Origin: Nitrincola sp. | GTDB lineage: Bacteria; Pseudomonadota; Gammaproteobacteria; Pseudomonadales; Balneatricaceae | Direction of reading: 5' to 3' | Length of the DNA: 64,000 nt | Assembly (NCBI GenBank): GCA_021208565.1 | Contig: JAJOJN010000062.1 | Span: forward strand, 1-64,000 | Part shown: positions 10,968 to 20,768 of the stretch, one piece after another | Layout: every line of letters begins with the position of its first letter | Position numbering within the stretch: position 1 is the first letter of the stretch | Program-made: the position numbers and the translations under genes | The notes under the pieces: model-generated | What the model saw: the letters and a program-made list of their open reading frames with translations, nothing else | Database searches by the model: none | Told to the model about the DNA's origin: nothing

Positions 10968-11693
10968 TGGCTAGAGTGAGCAATACGCATCAGGCGGTTT
11001 TCAAGGCGGCGGATGCGCTGTTAGAGAAAGGCGTGCGTCCAACGCAGCAAAATGTGAGAGAAGTGATCGGTAGTGGCAGCATAACCACCATCAATAAAGC
11101 ATTGGGTGACTGGTGGGCTTCGCTGAGTGAGCGCCTAAACGCCGTCAAGACCACCCTGAAATTCCTGAGCCTGTACTTCGCTTAGCCAATCAACCTGGAT
11201 AGGCACTTGCCTATGCGGAAAAGCGTTTTTATGAGCAAAGTGCTGTGCTTAATCAAAAGATTCACGATCTAGAGCTAGCGCTATCAAAGGCAGAACAGGC
11301 GGGTGGCAGTCTTTAACGGAACTACAAAAAGATTATCAGGCTGTTTTACAGCGCTATACGGCTGCACTGGATGAATTACGCGATCATCGCCAGTCTATTA
11401 ATTTGCTTGAAGAAAAACTATTTAGGTGCAATGCTAATTTAGAGAAATCTGAACGAGAGCTTCAGCAAGCCTTGCTTTCCGGTGGGGTAAATACTCAACA
11501 AAGTGATGAAGTCATTGAGTATCGTGTTAAAATCCGCATTCAAGAAGAAGAAATTGAACGATTAAAGAAACAAAATGTAGACTTGCAGTCGGATAACGCA
11601 AGCCTGCGAAGAGCTTTATCTGTTGCTGAAAAAGAATCATTGGAAAGTCGCCATCAGCTAGAGCTTGCTAAAGCACGAGGCGCTATCAAATAA
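10968..11693 (+). CDS. KfrA-like DNA-binding protein with long coiled coil, frameshifted
   Basis: MARVSNTHQAVFKAADALLEKGVRPTQQNVREVIGSGSITTINKALGDWW matches the KfrA N-terminal DNA-binding domain; downstream coiled-coil segments in other frames up to 11693. Confidence 0.75.
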
Positions 11694-11734
11694 TAAACCT
11701 ATTAAAACGACATTGAGACTGGTTAACTGAAAGA

Positions 11735-12178
11735 ATGGAACAATTCATACCCGAAGGTAGTTCAGTTCAAGCTATTCGTGAGCTTATAAGGCTGGCAAGC
11801 CCTGGAGAAGTCTTCTGTTGTCGAGATCCTGAGTTATTCGAGACCACTAAAGTGGCATTGATTGCTGAGAAGGCAATCAATATAACGGTACAGCTATTAG
11901 ATGAAGGTGATTATGTCATTAGGCAGGTCTCCTCAAAACGACGCAGTGATCAACAAAAAAGTGAACACTTAAATGATCGCCAACTTGCCGTTGTCAGAGC
12001 GCTTGAAAAAGTGTTGCAACACTGTCGCAAGGAAGGCGTACAACTGATAGGATTTAGTGACGAACTGGTTGCACAGCCAGCTCACCTTGATCCGGCGGAA
12101 GGAATATCGCCTTTTGCGTTAGATCTGGATACGAGTGACGTATACAGAGGCGCAGATAGCTTGAAAAAAGGCGTTTAG
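11735..12178 (+). CDS. Hypothetical protein, no family recognised
   Basis: Intact 147-aa ORF MEQFIPEGSSVQAIRELIRLASPGEVFCCRDPELFETTKVAL..., stop overlaps start region of the following regulator. Confidence 0.55.
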   Translation: MEQFIPEGSSVQAIRELIRLASPGEVFCCRDPELFETTKVALIAEKAINITVQLLDEGDYVIRQVSSKRRSDQQKSEHLNDRQLAVVRALEKVLQHCRKEGVQLIGFSDELVAQPAHLDPAEGISPFALDLDTSDVYRGADSLKKGV

Positions 12179-12837
12179 TGATGACAATCCGTATCTTATT
12201 GGTTGATGATCATTCCATCATCCGAGCTGGTTATAGGCAAATACTACAAAAACATCGAGATATCTCTGTTATTGCAGAAGCGGAGACAGGGCAGTGCGCG
12301 ATTGATTGTTGTCGACAGCATCGTCCAGACGTTGTTGTGTTGGATTTATCGATACCTTTTAACAACTCTTCTGATGAGGTGTCATCTGCTTGCGGGCTTG
12401 AAACGATTCGTAAAATTGCGGCACTAAAGTTGCACACTAAGTTACTTGTGTTGACGGCGATGTGTAACGAACCCTTTCCGTCACAAGCGGTTACAGCGGG
12501 TGCTTCAGGTTATTTAACGAAACACTGTGCGCCAGATGAGCTGGTCACCGCTGTAAAATCAGTTGCCAAAGGCGGGACATACTTTTCCGCCGCAATTCTC
12601 AATGAGATGAATCCTAACTCGCAGGGTTCTTCACCCCTTGCCTGTCTTAGTAAGCGCGAACTTGAAATTTTCAGCATGTTATCAGAAAGCTTTCCAATCA
12701 ATCAGATAGCTGAATCTCTTTGTCTTAGCCCTAAGACAGTTCATGCCCATCGAGCCAATATCTTACGCAAGCTAAAGCTTAAAAATAATGCCGAGCTTGT
12801 TAAGCTGGCTGTGCGTTACGGTGTCGCATCAAATTAA
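12178..12837 (+). CDS. NarL/FixJ-family response regulator (LuxR-type HTH)
   Basis: Receiver ILLVDDHSIIRAGYRQIL...VVVLDLS; LSKRELEIFSMLSESFPINQIAESLCLSPKTVHAHRANILRKLKLKNNAEL. Confidence 0.88.
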   Translation: MMTIRILLVDDHSIIRAGYRQILQKHRDISVIAEAETGQCAIDCCRQHRPDVVVLDLSIPFNNSSDEVSSACGLETIRKIAALKLHTKLLVLTAMCNEPFPSQAVTAGASGYLTKHCAPDELVTAVKSVAKGGTYFSAAILNEMNPNSQGSSPLACLSKRELEIFSMLSESFPINQIAESLCLSPKTVHAHRANILRKLKLKNNAELVKLAVRYGVASN

Positions 12838-12868
12838 AAAATAGTCAATTTAATCATCAGGATAGCCG

Positions 12869-13528
12869 ATGAATTCTTACAAGCTCATTATATTCGATCT
12901 AGATGGCACTTTACTGGATACCGTTGAAGAGATCACGGCATCTATGAACGATATGTTGACTGAGTTTGATTTACCTAATGTTTCCTTGGAGCAGGCGAGA
13001 AATTGGGTCGGAAAGGGTGCTCCGCACTTTTTAGAGCAGTACCTTGAGCATCACCCGTTGCCCCTTAACAAAACTCAAGAGCAGTTGTTGGCAAGGTTTT
13101 ATTATTACTATGAAAAACGCTCGGGAACGGGAAGTGCGCTTTATCCCGGCGTTAAGGATTCGCTTGAAAAGTTATCAGTCTCTGATATCAAGCTTACAGT
13201 AGTAACCAACAAGTTTAAGCTGGGCGCAGATAAAGTATTAAGTTCACATCAACTGAGTCATTATTTCGAAGATGTTATTGGTGGTGATACGTTTGAACAT
13301 AAAAAACCTAATCCAGTAGCTGTTCATCACCTGATTCAAAAGCACTCTGTATTACCAGAGCAGGTACTATTTGTAGGTGACTCAATGACAGACGTTAGCA
13401 CAGCAAAAAATGCTGGTGTAAAAGTTTGGGCAGTGCCTTACGGTTACAATCATGGTCAGCCGATTGCGACAGCGGCACCAGATCGTGTGATGCGTGAGTT
13501 TTCTGAAGTATTAGATGTGCTTCTCTAG
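12869..13528 (+). CDS. HAD-family hydrolase, phosphoglycolate phosphatase-like
   Basis: LIIFDLDGTLLDTVEEI, GVKDSLEKLS, VTNKFKLGADKVL, VLFVGDSMTDVSTAKNAG. Confidence 0.85.
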   Translation: MNSYKLIIFDLDGTLLDTVEEITASMNDMLTEFDLPNVSLEQARNWVGKGAPHFLEQYLEHHPLPLNKTQEQLLARFYYYYEKRSGTGSALYPGVKDSLEKLSVSDIKLTVVTNKFKLGADKVLSSHQLSHYFEDVIGGDTFEHKKPNPVAVHHLIQKHSVLPEQVLFVGDSMTDVSTAKNAGVKVWAVPYGYNHGQPIATAAPDRVMREFSEVLDVLL

Positions 13529-13561
13529 TATCGGATAGAGTCAGCTGTAAAACCCTCAATG

Positions 13562-13600
13562 AAACCCTTGTAGATGAAGTGTCATCACAAGGGTTTTTTT
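13562..13600 (+). terminator. Strong intrinsic terminator after the Gph-like gene
   Basis: AAACCCTTGT...ACAAGGGTTT perfect 10-bp arms plus inner GATGA/TCATC, followed by a T run. Confidence 0.9.
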
Positions 13601-13678
13601 GACCTGTAAACATGGGTGTCTGGTTAAGTTGGTGATCGTTAGGCTGCTTCTGAAGGGCTTAATTTACGTCTATATATA

Positions 13679-13706
13679 ACTTCGTATAATGTATATTATG
13701 TTAAAT
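13679..13706 (+). other. dif: XerC/XerD recombination site dif (chromosome dimer resolution, replication terminus)
   Basis: ACTTCGTATAA TGTATA TTATGTTAAAT; 24/28 identity to E. coli dif GGTGCGCATAATGTATATTATGTTAAAT, with the 21 bases covering part of the XerC arm, centre and XerD arm identical. Confidence 0.93.
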
Positions 13707-13722
13707 TAAATAATAAATTAGA

Positions 13723-13748
13723 AAGGCGCAGGCTCTTCTCTGCGCCTT
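13723..13748 (-). terminator. Hairpin downstream of the oxidoreductase gene, probable terminator
   Basis: AAGGCGCAG/CTGCGCCTT perfect 9-bp arms; T-rich on the minus strand after the stem. Confidence 0.7.
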
Positions 13749-13766
13749 AGCATACCACCCTGCTGA

Positions 13767-14864
13767 TTATTTACTTTCTAAAAATGGATAATCGGTATAT
13801 CCCTGTTGACCTGCTGAGTAGAAATGTAGATGGATCTGGTTTAATTCAACTCTGCGTTTTTAGCAAAGCGTTCAACTAAATCCGGATTGGCAATATAGAG
13901 AACGCCATAGGCGACAGCATCAGCTTTTCCAGCGTTCGACCAGTTTCTCGGCACTTTGCTTGGTCATCGCTTCATTGGCAATAAACACACCTCCAAACTC
14001 AGACTTCAACATGGCACCAATACTGTCCTCACCTTCGGCTTCGCGTGCACAAATAAAGGCGATCTTGCGCTTACCCAACTCTCTTACAGCATGACAAAAA
14101 GTTTCGGTTAAGTTGCTATCGGACATATCATGCGCATTGGCTCTGGGTGATAGATGCACGCCGACCCGATCAGCACCCCAGATATCGATGATGGCATCGG
14201 TTACTTCTAGCAATAATCGCGCTCTGTTTTCTCGATTGCCACCGTATTGATCGTTTCGCTTATTAGTTCCGTCGAGCAGGAATTGTTCCAGTAGATATCC
14301 ATTCGCAGCGTGAATTTCAACGGCATCAAAACCCGCTGTTTTGGCGTTGATTGCGGCTTGGCGATACTCTTCGATAATAAGAGCTATTTCATGAGTTTCT
14401 AGCGCCCTGGGGGTTACGTAGTTCTTTTCAGGGCGAACAAGGCTGACATGTCCTGCCGGTGCGATGGCACTGGGTGCAACTGGCAGTTCCCCATTGAGAT
14501 AGATGGGATCAGATACGCGCCCTACGTGCCACAACTGCAGGGCAATAATACCACCTTCAGCATGTACGGCATCGGTTATCTTTTTCCATCCCGCTATCTG
14601 CTCTTTAGACCAAAATGCCCGGTGTGTTTGGATAGCCCCACTCCCATAGGAACTGATTGAAGTGGCCTCGGTAAGAATCATCCCAGCACTGGCTCTTTGG
14701 CGGTAATACTCCACTGTCATATCGCTAGGAATGCGCCCTTCATCGGCACGACAGCGTGTCAAAGGCGCCATTATGATACGGTTTTTGAGCGTCAAAGCGC
14801 CCATCTGTAGCGGTTGAAAAAGATTGCTCATGTCCGGTCGTTCCTCATTTGGAAGGCTTTGCAA
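13767..14864 (-). CDS. Old yellow enzyme family alkene/N-ethylmaleimide reductase (NemA-like), 3' end frameshifted; start may be 14831
   Basis: LFQPLQMGALTLKNRIIMAPLTRCRADEGRIP...GFDAVEIHAANGYLLEQFLLDGTNKRNDQYGG; frame-corrected C-term ...DPSTFYSAGQQGYTDYPFLESK*. Confidence 0.88.
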
Positions 14865-15005
14865 AGTCTGATCTATATGCTGCTCAGGCAGGCTCTTTTC
14901 AATAGCTGAGTTAGATCGTTTCGCGATATCAATACGCAGATATTGTTGCGCGCGATAGTCAGTTAATCATTAGATCTGTATAATCGCGGCTTTTCGTTTC
15001 GCGAA

Positions 15006-16622
15006 GTGTTTCGCCCTACTCTTAAAGGTTCTACTTTGATCGCTACCGCAAATCTCACCATGCAATTTGGTGCAGCTCCCCTGTTTGAAAATGTCTCTGT
15101 TAAATTTGGTCACGGTAATCGCTACGGCTTGATTGGTGCCAATGGTTGCGGCAAATCGACACTAATGAAAATCTTGGGTGGTGACCTTGAGCCTAGCAGT
15201 GGCCAAGTGATGTTGGATGCCCACACCCGCTTGGGTAAGTTGCGTCAGGATCAGTTTGCTTATGAAGACTGTACGGTTATTGATACAGTCATTATGGGGC
15301 ATGAGGCGCTATGGAAGGTTAAAGCGGAGCGAGATCGCATCTATGGTCTTGCCGAAATGTCTGAAGAAGACGGTATGGCGGTCGCTGAGCTGGAAGTTGA
15401 ATTTGCTGAGATGGATGGTTACACCGCAGAATCCCGCGCAGGTGAATTACTGTTAGGTTTGGATATTCCGATTGAGCAACATTTTGGTTTGATGAGCGCC
15501 CTCGCCCCAGGTTGGAAACTGCGCGTATTGCTTGCTCAGGCACTCTTCTCAGATCCTGATGTATTACTGCTAGATGAACCGACTAACCACTTGGATATTA
15601 ATACGATTCGCTGGTTAGAAAGCATTTTAGTCGCGCGTAATAGTACTATGGTGATCATCTCCCACGATCGTCACTTTTTGAATCAGGTCTGCACCCACAT
15701 GGCCGACTTAGATTATGGTGAGGTTCGTCTCTCCGGAAATTACGATCAATACATGACCGCAGCCACTCAGGCACGTGAGCGGCTTTTAACGGATAATGCC
15801 AAGAAGAAAGAAAAAATCGCTGAACTGCAAAGTTTTGTGAGTCGCTTTTCGGCGAATGCCTCTAAAGCCAAACAAGCGACATCGCGAGCGCGCCAAATCG
15901 ATAAAATTCAGCTTGAAGAAGTTAAGCCTTCCAGCCGAGTGAGTCCGTTTATACGCTTTGAGCAACAAAAGAAACTGCATCGCCAAGCGGTTACCTTGAT
16001 CGAAGCCACTAAAGGTTTTGACGATAAACCACTGTTTAATAAGCTCAGTGTTAAAATTGAAGCGGGTGAGCGAGTGGCGATCATCGGGCCCAATGGTATC
16101 GGTAAATCCACTTTACTCAACTGCATGGCGGGTAAACTCGCTTTAGATTCTGGTGAAGTGAAATGGACAGATTCTGCCGAGGTGGGCTACTTTGCTCAGG
16201 ATCATGCGGATGATTTCAGTAATCCTGCCACCTTGTTTGAGTGGATGTCGCAGTGGACGCAAGCTGGTGAACAGGCGATTCGTGGTGCTTTAGGGCGTAT
16301 GCTTTTTTCTGGTGATGATATCCATAAGTCTGTCAAAGTGATTTCAGGGGGTGAGCAAGGACGTATGCTGTTCGGTAAGCTTACGCTGATCAAGCCCAAT
16401 GTCATGTTGATGGATGAACCCACCAACCACTTAGATATGGAATCGATTGAGGCGCTCAACTTGGCGTTAGAGCACTATCCTGGCACCCAGATTTTCGTCA
16501 GTCATGACCGTGAGTTCGTCTCCTCTTTGGCGACGCGTATTCTGGAAATGACGCCCAATGGCATCGTCGATTTCAGTGGTAGTTACGATGATTACCTGCG
16601 TAGCCAAGGGATTCTCAATTAG
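15006..16622 (+). CDS. ybiT: ABC-F ATPase YbiT-like; probable TTG start at 15036
   Basis: Two ABC domains ([18 protein letters not shown]), [11 protein letters not shown] and [24 protein letters not shown] start. Confidence 0.88.
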   Translation: MFRPTLKGSTLIATANLTMQFGAAPLFENVSVKFGHGNRYGLIGANGCGKSTLMKILGGDLEPSSGQVMLDAHTRLGKLRQDQFAYEDCTVIDTVIMGHEALWKVKAERDRIYGLAEMSEEDGMAVAELEVEFAEMDGYTAESRAGELLLGLDIPIEQHFGLMSALAPGWKLRVLLAQALFSDPDVLLLDEPTNHLDINTIRWLESILVARNSTMVIISHDRHFLNQVCTHMADLDYGEVRLSGNYDQYMTAATQARERLLTDNAKKKEKIAELQSFVSRFSANASKAKQATSRARQIDKIQLEEVKPSSRVSPFIRFEQQKKLHRQAVTLIEATKGFDDKPLFNKLSVKIEAGERVAIIGPNGIGKSTLLNCMAGKLALDSGEVKWTDSAEVGYFAQDHADDFSNPATLFEWMSQWTQAGEQAIRGALGRMLFSGDDIHKSVKVISGGEQGRMLFGKLTLIKPNVMLMDEPTNHLDMESIEALNLALEHYPGTQIFVSHDREFVSSLATRILEMTPNGIVDFSGSYDDYLRSQGILN

Positions 16623-16632
16623 GACAAGCACC

Positions 16633-17502
16633 TCAACCCGATGACCGACTCAGGATGGCATCTAACCATCGAGTCGGTAACAGGCGTTTCAAGACACCAA
16701 ACAGATAAGTCGGTGTTGTTACGTAATAACGTGCTCTCGGTCTTGAGCTCTCCAGCGCTTTTTTCAGTGCTTGATAAACGGCTTCTGGTGGCAGCGTAAA
16801 GGCACCCGATTTAGGGTCTCCATCCTCTAAGCGAGCTAAAACGCCCTCGTAGGTTGATCGATGAGCACTCTGCTCGGTATTAATATTTGCTTTGAACTTA
16901 GCGAGTGCATTTTTTCTGAAATCACTTTCAATGGGACCCGGCTCGATTAGCGAGATCTCCACCCCGCTCCCTTTAAGTTCTAATCGATAGGTGTCGGTAA
17001 TGCCTTCTAATGCAAATTTTGAAGCGTTATAGGCGCCGCGATATTTTAGTGCCACAAATCCCAGTACTGATGAATTCATGACAATACGTCCATAACCTTG
17101 CCGACGCATCACAGGGATAATTCGATTGGTGAGTTCAATGGTGCCAAACAGATTAGTCTCGAATTGATCACGCAGAGCATTTCGGGTCAGGTCCTCAACG
17201 GCACCTGGTTGGCCGTATGCGCCATTATTGAAAAGCGCGTCTACTCTCCCCTGAGTGTACTCAAGAGTCTGCTGAACCGCTGTTTGGATTGATTCCGATG
17301 AATCCAGATCCAGTTGAAAGGCAGTAAACCCCTCTGCACGGAGTTTCTCAACATCCTCTAATAGACGAGCGGTAGCAATGACATGATGACCTTCCTCTTT
17401 CAAGCGCAGCGCACAATGCTTTCCGATGCCTGTTGAACAGCCGGTCACCAGTATGTTGAGTTTCATTAATGCTCCATTTTTAAGGTAAACTTTAGCAATC
17501 AA
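16633..17502 (-). CDS. SDR family oxidoreductase
   Basis: VTGCSTGIGKHCALRL, YNASKFALEG. Confidence 0.85.
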   Translation of the reverse strand: MIAKVYLKNGALMKLNILVTGCSTGIGKHCALRLKEEGHHVIATARLLEDVEKLRAEGFTAFQLDLDSSESIQTAVQQTLEYTQGRVDALFNNGAYGQPGAVEDLTRNALRDQFETNLFGTIELTNRIIPVMRRQGYGRIVMNSSVLGFVALKYRGAYNASKFALEGITDTYRLELKGSGVEISLIEPGPIESDFRKNALAKFKANINTEQSAHRSTYEGVLARLEDGDPKSGAFTLPPEAVYQALKKALESSRPRARYYVTTPTYLFGVLKRLLPTRWLDAILSRSSG

Positions 17503-17548
17503 TATAAAACTATCCTAGATCCTTATCCTAGCTCAAGGTAATTTAATC

Positions 17549-18160
17549 ATGTCGTTGATGTTATGGCTGTCTTTATTGCTTATCTGCATCCTCGGGGCCA
17601 TGTCTCCTGGCCCTAGCTTAGCGGTTGTTTTACGTCAAACGGTTAGTAATGGGCGGGCGCATGGGATTTTGTCGGGCGTTGCACATGCCTCTGGTGTTGG
17701 GCTTTGGGCAATCGCTACAGTATGGGGTTTAGGACTGCTGGTAAGTCAGAATCCTATGGCTTATCAGTTACTCAGTTATATGGGCGCGGCATACTTGGTG
17801 TGGATGGGCTTTAATGCACTTCGTTTCGCGGCAACTCCGCATCTTCAAGCGGATGCTGGATCAAAGGAAAGTTACTGGAGCGCTCTACGTTCTGGTGCCT
17901 TAATTTCATTACTGAATCCTAAGCTAGCGGTGTTTTTTGCTGCACTTTTCTCTCAATTTGTCACGGCAGATCAATCATTACAAACGCAAATCATTATGGT
18001 GGCGACAGTAACGATCGTTGATGGACTGTGGTACGTTTTGGTGGCTCTGCTTTTTTCTCAAGCTCACCTGTTAACTTGGCTGCGTAGACATATGAAGCGA
18101 GTTGAACAGCTTACCGGTATTGTGCTGATTGGGTTGGCAATACGTGTTGTCCTTCCGTAA
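17549..18160 (+). CDS. LysE/RhtB family translocator
   Basis: GAMSPGPSLAVVLRQTVSNGRAHGILSGVAHASGVGLWA. Confidence 0.87.
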   Translation: MSLMLWLSLLLICILGAMSPGPSLAVVLRQTVSNGRAHGILSGVAHASGVGLWAIATVWGLGLLVSQNPMAYQLLSYMGAAYLVWMGFNALRFAATPHLQADAGSKESYWSALRSGALISLLNPKLAVFFAALFSQFVTADQSLQTQIIMVATVTIVDGLWYVLVALLFSQAHLLTWLRRHMKRVEQLTGIVLIGLAIRVVLP

Positions 18161-18264
18161 TCCTTCTGCTCAATGAAGAACGGTGACCTATAAGGGGTTT
18201 CTTGACGCATATTGCATTTTTTGGTCTAAGCTTCAGGGGTATTCAAAACTAAGGAAACCTCTCT

Positions 18265-19068
18265 ATGCGAATTGCATTGGCTCAAGTAACCCCTAAAGCC
18301 TTGCTCGATAAAGACTTACAAGGTCTTATTCATCTTTGTATTGCGGCAAAAGAGCAAAATGCCGACCTCTTAGTCACACCGGAAATGGCTCTAAGTGATT
18401 ATGAAATCACTAAAGAGCAACTGGCTAGACAAGCGTTGATGATCGACAATAGCGATAAAATTAATAAACTCTGTGAGTTAGCGTCACAATTTCAATTAGC
18501 ACTGGTTATCGGTTTTGCCGAAAAAGATGCAGATGGTCACTTTTATAACACTGTGATCCTATTTCTGCAGAGGGTAAGATTCTGCAGCAGTATCGTAAAA
18601 CACACCTCTTTGGCGCTTTGGACAAAGAGCGGTTTTTGCAAGGAAATCAAATCAATAAGCCGGTTAGTTACGGTGGATTAAAATTTAGGCTTGGCCATTT
18701 GTTATGACGTTGAGTTTCCGGAACTGGTTCGTTTTCATCGTCAACAAGGTTGTGATTTGCTATTGGTGCCAACCGCCAATATGCACCCCTTTCATCAAGT
18801 AGCCACGCATATGATTCCTACCCGCGCCATGGAAAATGCGATGGCAATTGCTTATGTCAACTTCACAGGCAAAGGCGATGCTTTGCATTATTGTGGCTAC
18901 TCTAGTCTTTGTGCGCCCAATGGTGAGCGGTTAGCGCAAGCAAATGCTGATGAGCAGACGCTTCTGGTTGCCGATGTCACGGCGGAGATGATTCATAACG
19001 CACGACAAGACTTGACCCATTTTGAAGATCGACGAAGCGATCTATGCTTAGGAGAAGCCCATGTCTGA
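18265..19068 (+). CDS. davA: Carbon-nitrogen hydrolase, probable 5-aminovaleramidase, frameshifted
   Basis: MRIALAQVTPKALLDKDLQ..., VTPEMALSDYEI, RKTHLFGALDKERF (after frame correction), AICYDVEFPEL nucleophile; overlaps davB-like gene. Confidence 0.78.
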
Positions 19069-20716
19069 AGCCCCTTTTTCCATGTTTGGTCCTGATTTTA
19101 CCTTTGCTTACGACACTTGGTTACAACATCCTAAAGGCTTAGGACGGATTCCTGAGACTTCACAAGGGACAAAAGTGGCCATTATTGGCGCTGGAATTGC
19201 CGGTTTGGTCTGCGGTTATGAACTGATGAAACTGGGGTTACAACCGATCTTTTATGAAGCTGGTAGGCTGGGCGGTAGGCTGCGTTCTGTTCACTTTGAT
19301 GGCAATGATCAGGTCATTGCGGAGCTTGGAGGAATGCGCTTCCCGCGCTCATCTCGCGCCTTTTATCACTATATAGACGCCATGGGTTTACAGACTCAGC
19401 CCTTCCCTAACCCGCTGACACCAGCAGCGGGATCTACGGTCATCGAACTTGAGGGAGAGCGTTTTTACGCTGAAACCTTAAAGGATTTACCGCATATATT
19501 TCAGGAGGTTGCTGAGGCTTATGACAGTGCGCTGGAGGAAGGTGCGCGTTTTAGTGATCTTCAGAACGCCATACAGCGTCGTGATGCTAAAGCCATTAAG
19601 GAAATTTGGAATCCTATTGTAAAACAATGGGATGAAAGAACATTTTATGATTTCATTAGCACTTCTTCGGCGTTCAAAAAGTTAAGCTTTCGTCATCGTG
19701 AAGTGTTTGGACAAGTTGGGTTTGGTACAGGCGGGTGGGATTCAGACTTTTCAAATACGATGCTGGAAATTTTGCGTGTAAATGTTACGGGTTGCGATAG
19801 CGATCAACATTTAGTGGTGGGTGGTGTCGAGCAACTCCCCCGTCGACTATGGCAGCATCAACCGGATAAGCTCCAATATTGGCCAAAGGGCACTTCATTG
19901 CGTTCCCTTAATCAAGGTGCACCCCGTCCTGGCGCAAAGCGGATCTATCGAAATAGAGAAACCGATCGGCTAGCGGTGACCGATACTCGAGGTTTTACCG
20001 AAGAATTTGATGCGGTGGTGTGTACCTGTCAAAGTTGGCTGTTAACAACGGCCATCGATACCGAGGAAAATTTATTCAGTCATCCGATGTGGATGGCCTT
20101 AGATCGAACCCGCTATATGCAGTCAGCAAAAACTTTTGTAATGGTAGATCGTCCATTCTGGAAAGACAAACATCCCGTTACAGGTCAAGATATTATGTCA
20201 ATGACCTTAACTGATAGGTTAACTCGGGGAACCTACCTTTTTGATCAAGGTGAGGGGCAGCCAGGCGTGATTTGTTTGAGCTATTCTTGGATGAGCGATG
20301 CCTTAAAAGTCTTACCCTTAACAGCTGAACAACGCACACAATTAGCGCTAGGCGCACTGGCTAAAATCTATCCTGACGTGGATATTGCTGCGCATATTCG
20401 CAGCAATCCTATCACCATCAGCTGGGAAGATGACCCCAATTTTCTGGGTGCTTTTAAAGGTGCCTTGCCCGGTCATTATCGATATAACCATCGAATGTAT
20501 GGGCACTTTATGCAAGATAACCTACCCCAGCATCAACGTGGGCTGTTTCTTGCTGGTGATGATATTAGTTGGACGCCTGCTTGGGCGGAAGGCGCTGTGC
20601 AAACAGCTTTAAATGCTGTCTGGGGCGTAATGCATCAGATGGGTGGATCAAGCTTCGCTGAAAACCAAGGGCCTGGTGATCGATACTCTGAATGGGGTCC
20701 TATCGATCTCGATTGA
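19061..20716 (+). CDS. davB: Lysine 2-monooxygenase-like flavin monooxygenase
   Basis: FGPDFTFAYDTWLQHPKGLGRIPE, VAIIGAGIAGLVCGYELMKLGL, AELGGMRFPRSSRAFYHYIDAMGL, LDRTRYMQSAKTFVMVDRPFWKDKHPVTG; closely resembles my recollection of Pseudomonas putida DavB. Confidence 0.85.
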   Translation: MSEAPFSMFGPDFTFAYDTWLQHPKGLGRIPETSQGTKVAIIGAGIAGLVCGYELMKLGLQPIFYEAGRLGGRLRSVHFDGNDQVIAELGGMRFPRSSRAFYHYIDAMGLQTQPFPNPLTPAAGSTVIELEGERFYAETLKDLPHIFQEVAEAYDSALEEGARFSDLQNAIQRRDAKAIKEIWNPIVKQWDERTFYDFISTSSAFKKLSFRHREVFGQVGFGTGGWDSDFSNTMLEILRVNVTGCDSDQHLVVGGVEQLPRRLWQHQPDKLQYWPKGTSLRSLNQGAPRPGAKRIYRNRETDRLAVTDTRGFTEEFDAVVCTCQSWLLTTAIDTEENLFSHPMWMALDRTRYMQSAKTFVMVDRPFWKDKHPVTGQDIMSMTLTDRLTRGTYLFDQGEGQPGVICLSYSWMSDALKVLPLTAEQRTQLALGALAKIYPDVDIAAHIRSNPITISWEDDPNFLGAFKGALPGHYRYNHRMYGHFMQDNLPQHQRGLFLAGDDISWTPAWAEGAVQTALNAVWGVMHQMGGSSFAENQGPGDRYSEWGPIDLD

Positions 20717-20726
20717 TCAAAAAATA

Positions 20727-20762
20727 CAGGATACGTATTGTGTATTAATAATACGTATCCTG
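20727..20762. terminator. Bidirectional terminator between convergent davB and gntP
   Basis: CAGGATACGTATT/AATACGTATCCTG perfect 13-bp arms; A-run before and T-rich after. Confidence 0.85.
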
Positions 20763-20768
20763 CTTGAT

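Noticed and set aside
13676-13709. Engineered loxP scar
   Set aside because: Only the left arm and six spacer bases match loxP; the rest is an exact dif centre and XerD arm, and there is no cassette or vector sequence nearby.
16644-16678. Terminator hairpin ACCGACTC/GAGTCGGT
   Set aside because: It lies inside the 3' end of the SDR coding sequence and has no T run.
18265-20716. Tryptophan monooxygenase plus indoleacetamide hydrolase (auxin synthesis)
   Set aside because: The amidase is nitrilase-fold rather than IaaH amidase-signature type, and the flavoenzyme resembles lysine 2-monooxygenase more closely. Substrate still needs assay.
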